In this document: in pieces, positions 57,143 through 64,000 of the stretch | Position numbering within the stretch: the stretch's first letter is position 1 | Layout of the letters: every line of letters starts with the position of its first letter | Origin: Erodium maritimum | Taxonomy: Eukaryota; Streptophyta; Magnoliopsida; Geraniales; Geraniaceae | DNA: 64,000 nucleotides | Assembly (NCBI GenBank): GCA_963921825.1 | Contig: OY997592.1 | Location: forward strand, 32,467,730-32,531,729 | Direction of reading: 5' to 3' | The notes under the pieces: generated by a model | Told to the model about the DNA's origin: nothing | What the model saw: only the letters and a program-made list of their open reading frames with translations | The model's database searches: none | Program-made: the position numbers and the translations under genes

Positions 57143-57540
57143 TGATGAGTGAAGCTTGGGCACGAAGTTAAGTTTGAATTTAAAAGTTAGTTCATAACGT
57201 TAAGTTAAGTTTGAGTGAAGCGGCGTCGTTTTGGTCGAGTCTGGGTAAGCTGAGGTGGAGGATGCACAGTGCACGCTGCTCTATTTTGTTGCAGGGTTGT
57301 CCTTGCTAGACAAACACGATGGTGCGAAGGTGAATTGGGGTCCATTGACAATGATGGGTTCGGGTATAAAAGGGTAACGATGTTTAGGGTTTGTCTTGTC
57401 GAATTTGTGTCTGTATTTCCATTTCCTAGCTGTGTTTGCTGGAGAGGAAGGTTAGAACTCTCATTCTAAACGTTTATCAATTTATCAAAGTTTCAGTTTT
57501 TCCTTAGAATCTGTAGCTTATAATCGTTAGCTTGTTAACA
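57143..57540 (+). repeat. 3' LTR of gypsy element B (398 bp)
   Basis: From TGATGAGTGAAGC to TTGTTAACA. It is homologous to 27259-27662, including the GGTATAAAAGGG TATA box (57362-57373). It differs from the 5' LTR at many positions and by small indels, so this element is old. Confidence 0.9.
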
Positions 57541-59930
57541 ATTGGATTTCTTTTTCTTTTCCGAATCTGGTTGCTTGAAAAAAAGGGTTTTTTTTCCTTG
57601 ATCCTTTCTCACAAACTGGTTCTGACAGCCGAATTTTTTTTTTTGGTTCTCGGATTCAGATGTGAGTATGAAGAATAAGAGAAATTTATTTTCGAAAAGG
57701 AAAAAAATTTAGTTCAAATCTATTTTTTCCCAAAACGAGAAAAAAATTCTGAACTTATTTTTCGGATTTATGTTTAAAAAAGGTTTTGGAATTTCAGATT
57801 TATATCAAAATCAAAAGTTTGAAATCAAAATTTTTTTTCAAAAGCTGAGAATCAAAATCAAACTCTGAAAGTCGGTTTGGAAATTTTACCTTGACTTTCG
57901 ATTTCTAAGGCAAGGATTATCGTGTTACCCTTGTTAGAACCCGAATTTCCTCTTCGTTGGTGGCATATTTATGTTGCGGGTGAATCTGAAAACACCTCAT
58001 TGTCGGAGGTTGAAGTAAACGAAAAAAATTCGAAAATAAAGCTTGACTTTCGCGTCTGGAAGTCGAAGAAGCAAAAACCGTAAAAGGTTTAAATCATTTT
58101 TTTTTGTCATGTGGGCTGCAGATAATGAACAAGCCCAAGTCCAATGAAAACAAAAAACAAGACCAGCCCAAGACACAGAGGAGAGGCACACGGGTCAGGG
58201 AGCTGGCCGGGTCAGGGCTGCACGCGGGTCAGGGAGCTGGCCGGGTCACGGGTCATCCGGCACGGTGGAAGGTCGCGGGTCATGATTCGGTCCGGTCAGC
58301 CACGCGGGTCTGTAGCTGGATCAGGCCTGATCCGGACCGGGTCACAGGTCATCCGACCCGTGTTGGACATATATTATTTTTGAAAGGGGGATTTTCTTTT
58401 AAAGAAAATCAACGTTGTCTCAAGAATTATTTTTCAAACGGAAATTAAAATTCTTGTACGAGTTTGAGTTCATATGGAATTCATGGTCGAGGAAAATAAA
58501 CTTGGAATTTTAATTCCTAAACGTTTTCCCAAAAGAAACAAACTTGGAATTCAATTCCTAAATGTGTTTCTTAAACTTTCAAGAAGAAAACAAAATGGAA
58601 ATAATTTTCCTAAACGTTTTTCTATTTGAGGAACAAAAACGTATTTTCCACAACGGATCGTGGAAAATAAAAGAAAAAGAAAAGTTAACGTTTGTTTCGA
58701 GATTAATTTCTAAGGAAATTATATATTCTTTAATATATTTCGAATTCATATGGAATTCATGGTCGAGGGAATTAAAATTGGAATTTTAATTCCTAAACGT
58801 TTTTCCCAAAAGAAACAAAACTGAAATTCAATTCCTAAACGTGTTTCTTAAAATTTCAAGAAGGAAACAAATTGGATTTAGTTCCTAAACGGTTTCCTAT
58901 TTTCCCAAAGGGAATTTAAATATTTCCTTGGGAAAACGTTATTTGTAAAAATGATCGATCTTGTTTCTTGGAAACACGTAAAGACGATCAACAAACGGAT
59001 TTGTTAAATTCGCAACGTAAATTTTATTCGGTTTTAAATGTAGAACACGTACGAATAGCTAAAAATGAGAAGTCTTGTCAACGAATTGAAAACTATACGA
59101 TCAAAATTAACAAATTGACTATTATAAAAGATCAATGTGGATCTAAAAATCAATTTGTTCATGTTCTTTGTAAGAATACGCAAGGAAAAATTGGAATAAA
59201 AATATACAAGAACCTCGACATTAAAAAGTTTCGATGTCTAACGAACAGAAGATTAAATTTGATTAATCGATTCAACTCCCATGGTATAAGATAAATGGAA
59301 TGTATAGACTTGTCATTGATATGATTAATTTGATCTTTGACCAATTAATCGATTTCTGTTTCGTTACGAAACACGGTAGCATAATTAAACTTGGACTCTC
59401 AAAATTTAATTGAGAATTAAAAAATCAAAGTTGATTTTATGAGCAAATTGATTAATTTCAATGATGGATAGTTATGGAAAAGGGGAAACCATTTGCATAA
59501 TTATTCGTAAATGTGGGGGTCGGTCCCACTACTAAAGGGAAATTCATGATGGAAAGTTCTCGGGTAACCAAGATTCGTTCCAAGTTATGCGTGCATAATA
59601 AAGCATCAACTAATAAGGCACGGAACTTGATTCAACACATGTGTCGTTGACACACCAACTGATCTCAAACGAGAGTTATTGCCTTTTGATCTTTCAAAAG
59701 TTCAATCGAGATTTAGTCAGACAAACATCCAAGGGAATGTGACTAATACCTGTAGCATTTAAGGCGTTATGTGAAGGGAAACTCTACCTAGTTGACTGGA
59801 GATCTCAAGATTTAGGTTCTATGGGCCAACGTAATTGCATAAACCTTATAAGGTCCAACTACATGGAATATTTCCGATCGACTAAGATCTGGGTCTACGA
59901 TATACGAGTATAATTCAGTACTTATTAATA
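57541..59930 (+). other. Interior of retroelement D, non-coding
   Basis: No protein is recognised. 57541-58090 is AT-rich. 58190-58380 is GC-rich with CGGGTCAGGGAGCTGGCCGG twice (58191 and 58226) and further CGGGTCA motifs. 58460-58640 is repeated at about 58740-58910 (CATATGGAATTCATGGTCGA to CCTAAACG). 59340-59930 resembles LTR-type DNA. It is consistent with a large non-coding (LARD-like) retroelement interior. Confidence 0.5.
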
Positions 59931-60585
59931 GGGAAAACGCCACAAAACAACTATGCCCCGACTTTATATCTCACAAAACAACTATTGACAATTTTATCGT
60001 TCAAATCACATCGTCCCAAAAGTTAAATGTCAAAAACCATAAAAATCCGTCTAAAAATAGACGGACCGTTAACCGTGTGATGGAAAAACACCAAGAAACA
60101 ACTATGGTTTGACTTTATATTAAAAAATACAACTATAGAGTTATGACTAAAACTGAGGGCAGTTTGATCTTTACACTAACGCTGTTAACGGACCGTCACA
60201 ATTTTTATGGTTTTTGACATTTAACTTTTGGGACGATGTGATTTGATCGATAAAATTGTCAATAGTTGTTCTGTGAGCTATAAAGTTGGGGCATAGTTGT
60301 TTTGTGGCGTTTTCCCTAATTAATAAGACACATAAATTGAGTTGACATAACAACTGATCTCAAAATGAGAGTTATCGCTTGTGATTTCTCAAAGGATAAC
60401 ATTGTGGATCCGTTAACCTAAACATTAAATTGAGATCTAGTTGAGAAAAAGACATCCAAGGGAATGTGACTAAAGCCCATTTAAAGACTTTATGCGAAGG
60501 AAAACCCAACCTAGTTGACTGGAGATCCCAAGATCTAAGTTCAATGAGACAACCTAATTGCATAAACCATGTACGGTCACTGTGG
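59635..60585. repeat. Direct duplication flanking the Mutator-type MITE
   Basis: 59635-59865 and 60324-60585 are diverged direct copies (both contain ACAACTGATCTCAAA or CCAACTGATCTCAAA, CATCCAAGGGAATGTGACTA and CTAGTTGACTGGAGATC). The offset without the MITE is about 310 bp. The MITE sits between the two copies. Confidence 0.75.
59931..60316. mobile_element. Mutator-type MITE (386 bp)
   Basis: The ends are GGGAAAACGCCACAAAACAA and TTGTTTTGTGGCGTTTTCCC. The inverted arms extend over 100 bp (ATTGACAATTTTATCG, GTCAAAAACCATAAAAA). Flanks TTATTAATA (59922-59930) and TAATTAATA (60317-60325) match at eight of nine positions, as expected for a 9-bp Mutator-type duplication. No ORF. Confidence 0.85.
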
Positions 60586-61035
60586 GGGTCCAACCTTAAA
60601 TCCATTCCTATGATGAAAACTAGTGACATACAACGTGTATATGATAAGAATTGCTTTTAATGATTCCTTGCATCAAGAGTATTGAGCAAAAGTAAATCAC
60701 CTAGGTGAGAGGAGGTGGGGTCGCTTCAAGGGTGACTAATGGGGCTAGTCATCTTAAACTCTTGCAGAACCAGGCAGTGCTCATGACCATAACAGACATA
60801 CCCATGAGAACCAAAACCGTTTGTGTTGATATCTGTGTAGGGTATATCATTATTTACATAAACGACAGAATAGTTCAAAGACAACGCGTTTACTAGTCAG
60901 TCAGCAAAATAAATATACTCTTGCAAGGGAAGGTTCACGAGTATTAATGCCAACCTATCCTATGCAGGTATCGAATTTGAGAAGTCACCACCTGCTCGTT
61001 ATCCTCTCTTTCACCATCGCATTTTTGTGGGGGAT
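60586..61035 (+). other. Non-coding end of element D interior with polypurine tract
   Basis: No gene seen. TTTGTGGGGGAT at 61024-61035 is a good polypurine tract directly before the LTR start TGTTAG. Confidence 0.55.
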
Positions 61036-61560
61036 TGTTAGATGATATTGAAAAAATATGATGGTTGTCATATTATTTTTCTGATCTATTAAAATTTTGA
61101 TTCAAACTCAAAATTAAAGACTAATTCAATGTGAATTTATGGGATTAATTGGCAATAAATTCCCTAAGGAATTCAAGGGATTTGTCACCCTTTGAATTCC
61201 CCATCTTGTCCCTCTAAAAGGGCTATATATATTCAGTTGTTTAGTCTTATTTGAAACACATCAAAAACATCTAAAAATCATCTCCCTTTTATACTTTCTC
61301 TCTACTCCCTTGTTCTTGGTGACTTTCTCGACGGTTTTGAGTTCGCAGACGTTAATCGTTGTATCTTGGAAAATCGTTGCCAATACGGGGCAATAAGTGT
61401 CTTAAGGAAAGTGGAGTACCACGCCTCGACTAAACCTCCAATTTCTTTAATTCTAATCAATAAGTTAGTTGATTGGTAAATGTTATTCTAATTTCGTTTT
61501 GCAATTTCTATTACCATTTTGAATTTGTTTATTGTTGATATACTAACCCTTATGTCCTAT
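61036..61560 (+). repeat. 3' LTR of retroelement D
   Basis: It starts TGTTAGATGATATTG after a polypurine tract and is homologous to 26636-27038, with an extra ~100 bp near its start and GGGCTATATATATT as a likely TATA box. The end near 61560 is uncertain, because the sequence after TATGTCCTA differs between the two copies. Confidence 0.7.
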
Positions 61561-62837
61561 GTTATTTCCTATTAGTACAACTCTTAGTAATATGGGATAG
61601 TCTATTCATTCATCTATATCATAAACCCATTGTTAAAGTTAGTTTGACAAGTGATTGGAGGATCACGTTTTACTGATCATGCATATACATATGTGAGTCA
61701 ACGTCACAAATGTCAATGAGTTTGACATTGGATACCCACCTTGTGAATACTCCATAAAATACGGGACATGAGTATTTCTCAATTACCAAAGTAGATCTTA
61801 GTCCCACGACCATGACATCACCGTAGTATCTATATGTGTCAATTCATGTCTTGACATAACCAAGAGCTACTCCTAACAAGATAGTTATTCAAGTTGTTCT
61901 CAAATGTAGATACATTTGTATGATGTATATGGTAATGGTTATAGGGATTAGTTAGATGTCATCGGCCCCCTCTTGATGAGTGGAGGATTATATAGTAAGC
62001 ATAGCAATGCATGTGATTTGTCACTTACAATCAGAACTCAATATCAAAGGGTCTATGGACTGAATTGAAAAGGATGATGCTTCTATACCTTTTGTTCAGT
62101 CATGACATCGCCAAATGACAAAGGATGAGATCACTTATGGTAACCGGGTCTGACAAAGACAAAGTAAGACTTCATATGACTTAGTTAGTTTTGGGCCTTG
62201 CTAGGAGTTACCCATAACTTGTGGATGAAATGATGATTTCAATCTCACTACCAACATCATGTGAGTCCTAAAGGGTACATTATAGTAAAGACCAAGACAA
62301 AATGTACTTTAGAGGTTTGACTTAAATAAATCGGAAAAGTTATAATCGATATAACAAGCCTCTTATTAATTATTAATTACTTGTTCATGATACGATGTCA
62401 TTAATTTTATTTAGTTATTGTCTTGCATGGTAATTAATTAAAGATAATAAATGCACAGTATAAAAATATTTTAGGTTTGGTCGAACACCTCAATTGGGTA
62501 ATAGGGTTTTCGATCATCCCATATAATTATATATTGTTGGTGGTTTTATTTAATTAATTAATTATTTGAGGGGCAAATTCGATATTTTTCAGAAATATTT
62601 GGGTCATATGCTAGACACATGACGATTCTGGCACATGACGATTTTTCGTCCATAAATGGACGGAAAGCTAACGATGAGTACTAAATTGAGACACACATAA
62701 CTCCAGGATTAAGGGATGAGAAAAAAAATTAGAATAGTGGAAATAGAATCAGAAAATTTGAGAATAATGAGATGGAATTAGCCTAAATTTAATACAGAAA
62801 ATTGAAGCAAAAACAAAGGAGAGGTTATGCTTGCAGT
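61561..62837. other. Non-coding LTR-like DNA
   Basis: No ORF recognised. Phrases such as GGATGATGCTTCTATACCTT, GTGAGTCCTAAAGGG and TATAATCGATATAACAAG resemble the layout of copia LTRs in this window, but not closely enough to assign. 62380-62600 is AT-rich (ATTAATTA runs). Confidence 0.4.
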
Positions 62838-62987
62838 TAGGGATGGAAAAATGCCCCGGCCCCGATGGGTACCCGACGCCCCCGACCCGATTCGGGTGGG
62901 GAACGATGCAGAATTTGGGGTTTTTGATCAGGGAGGGGTGGTTACTCCCCGCCCCGTATATGTGTGTATATATATAATTAATATATA
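62838..62987. mobile_element. hAT-type end, truncated by an LTR
   Basis: TAGGGATGGAAAAATGCCCC at 62838 shares its first 14 bases with the left end of the hAT-type element at 9844, and it is followed by GGGTACCCG-type subterminal sequence. The element is interrupted by the LTR at 62988 and its other end is not in the window. Confidence 0.65.
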
Positions 62988-64000
62988 TGTAAGAACCGCT
63001 CCGGTCAACGCCACTCAAATCGCCGGAAAAACAGAAAAATTTAAAATTTTGGGACAGACACTTACATGAACCTTAATTTGACCCCGAGGGTCATATCGGA
63101 CTTAAATTGACCCCGATAACGACCAAAGTGAGTTCTAGGGGACTCAGGGAAACTTTTTGACCAATTTGGGAAAGGTTGACTTTTTGCCAGAAAAGTCAAA
63201 CGAACGACGTTTTGGTCCGTTCGAGGCTCGTTTTGGATCCAAAAAGCTTAGCCGTCATTACAGCGGTCTTAGTTGGGCCGTTTCCTTGTAGCACGTGAAG
63301 TTTCGTAATTTCTTGGAAAATGGACCCGTTCGGGTCCCGAGACGGCCAAATTTCACAAATCTGAATGAAAAATATCTAGAAAGGTATTTTTTCAGAGGGG
63401 TGGAACCCACTTGCCACTTGTCACACAAGTGATGGTAGTTGGTAATTTGAACAAAACAAAAGGAAATGGACATGAGTGTTTAGTCATTTTACAAAAAAGG
63501 TGAAGGATAGAGAAAAAAAAAGAGAAAAGGGAGAGAAGGAGGAAAGGAGAAAAGGGAAAAGAAAGGGAGAGTTTTTGTCGATTTCCCGACAATCCGACCA
63601 ACGGATCGTCTCAACGGTTTTAGAATCGAGCTCCCGTCGTCATTCCCTACGGTGAGAACCCATTCTTTTCTCGTTTTGGTACGTTTGAAAATTAGGGTTT
63701 GAGTTTAAACGAGTCATATATGGTTGGGTTTTGGTTAGAATTGGTTTAAAGATGAATGGTTGAGGTTTGGGGTTCGTTAGGAACTTTTGGGGCGAAAAGG
63801 AAATTTTCCCATTGTGGCCGTATAGGGCCCACTTTCCTGGGCCTCGGGCTTTTCGTGTTCGGGTGGTTTTCGATGATCCCCGAATCGATAATTCACACCC
63901 GGAACGAATTATGGGATTAAATTGTGGAAATTGGAAATTTCAGGTTTAGAAACTTTAAACGCGAATTAAATCGCTCGGAAGTCGGAAATTGATTCCGTCG
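62988..64000 (+). repeat. Gypsy family A LTR, partial, opposite orientation
   Basis: TGTAAGAACCGCTCCGGTCA is the reverse complement of the end of LTR A (TGACCGG...TTCTTACA). Homology continues through TTGGATCCAAAA, the pyrimidine/purine-rich tract (here AG-rich, 63510-63570) and CGTCATTCCCTACGGTGAGA, and runs off the window. In retroelement sense this is the U3 side, so it is a 5' LTR or a solo LTR. No polypurine tract precedes it. Confidence 0.9.

Overview
The window is plant nuclear heterochromatin, probably from a eudicot. It is built almost entirely of nested transposable elements. The evidence is Ty3/gypsy chromovirus-type and Ty1/copia polyproteins, initiator-Met-tRNA primer binding sites, CACTA, hAT and Mutator-type ends with matching target-site duplications (TSDs), and large tandem-repeat blocks. 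I found no intact host gene, rRNA, tRNA or CRISPR. Every recognisable coding region is a retroelement pseudogene with stops, frameshifts or deletions.

Left part (1-8234). A CACTA transposon end (ending TAGTG at 493-497, with an array of self-complementary 40-bp units) interrupts the integrase of a minus-strand Ty3/gypsy element A. Element A runs integrase, RNase H, RT, protease, gag, leader, primer binding site (5381-5392) and a 2.8-kb LTR (5396-8234). Its pol is one reading frame from 498 to 3067 with three in-frame stops.

8235-16306. A plus-strand copia pol remnant is followed by a minus-strand copia gag. That gag is split by a 4.7-kb hAT-type element (9844-14560, near-perfect 8-bp TSD). 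The hAT element carries four inverted-repeat elements, all lying in TA-rich microsatellite, and a 48-bp minisatellite. 15191-16306 is mostly unassigned.

16307-25785 is a solo LTR of family A with the TSD TAATA. It is inflated to 9.5 kb because a 1,975-bp internal segment is present four times in tandem.

25786-62987 is a Russian-doll nest. A non-coding LTR element D (LTRs near 26636 and 61036) contains a Reina-like gypsy element B (27259-57540). Inside B lies a copia cluster with the order LTR1-internal-LTR2-internal-LTR5. A complete minus-strand copy of the same copia family (39876-48335, TSD CACTT) sits in the second internal region, and a solo LTR (51952-53639, TSD GTAGC) sits in LTR5. LTR2 changes from LTR1-like to LTR5-like sequence between 37576 and 37714, the outer flanks do not match, and the gypsy RT core is missing at the insertion point. 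I infer that two neighbouring insertions recombined and deleted the DNA between them.

The most striking signal is that all three copia internal regions share the same set of lesions. These are loss of the gag core, zinc-knuckle C to Y, protease DTG to DTR, integrase D to N and E to K, an RT frameshift, and in-frame loss of the RT YVDD box. The family nevertheless inserted repeatedly here, with intact LTRs, primer sites and TSDs. It looks like a catalytically dead family moved by enzymes supplied in trans.

Right end. A Mutator-type MITE (59931-60316), LTR-like non-coding DNA, a hAT-type end (62838) and the start of another family-A LTR in the opposite orientation (62988 to the window end) close the window.
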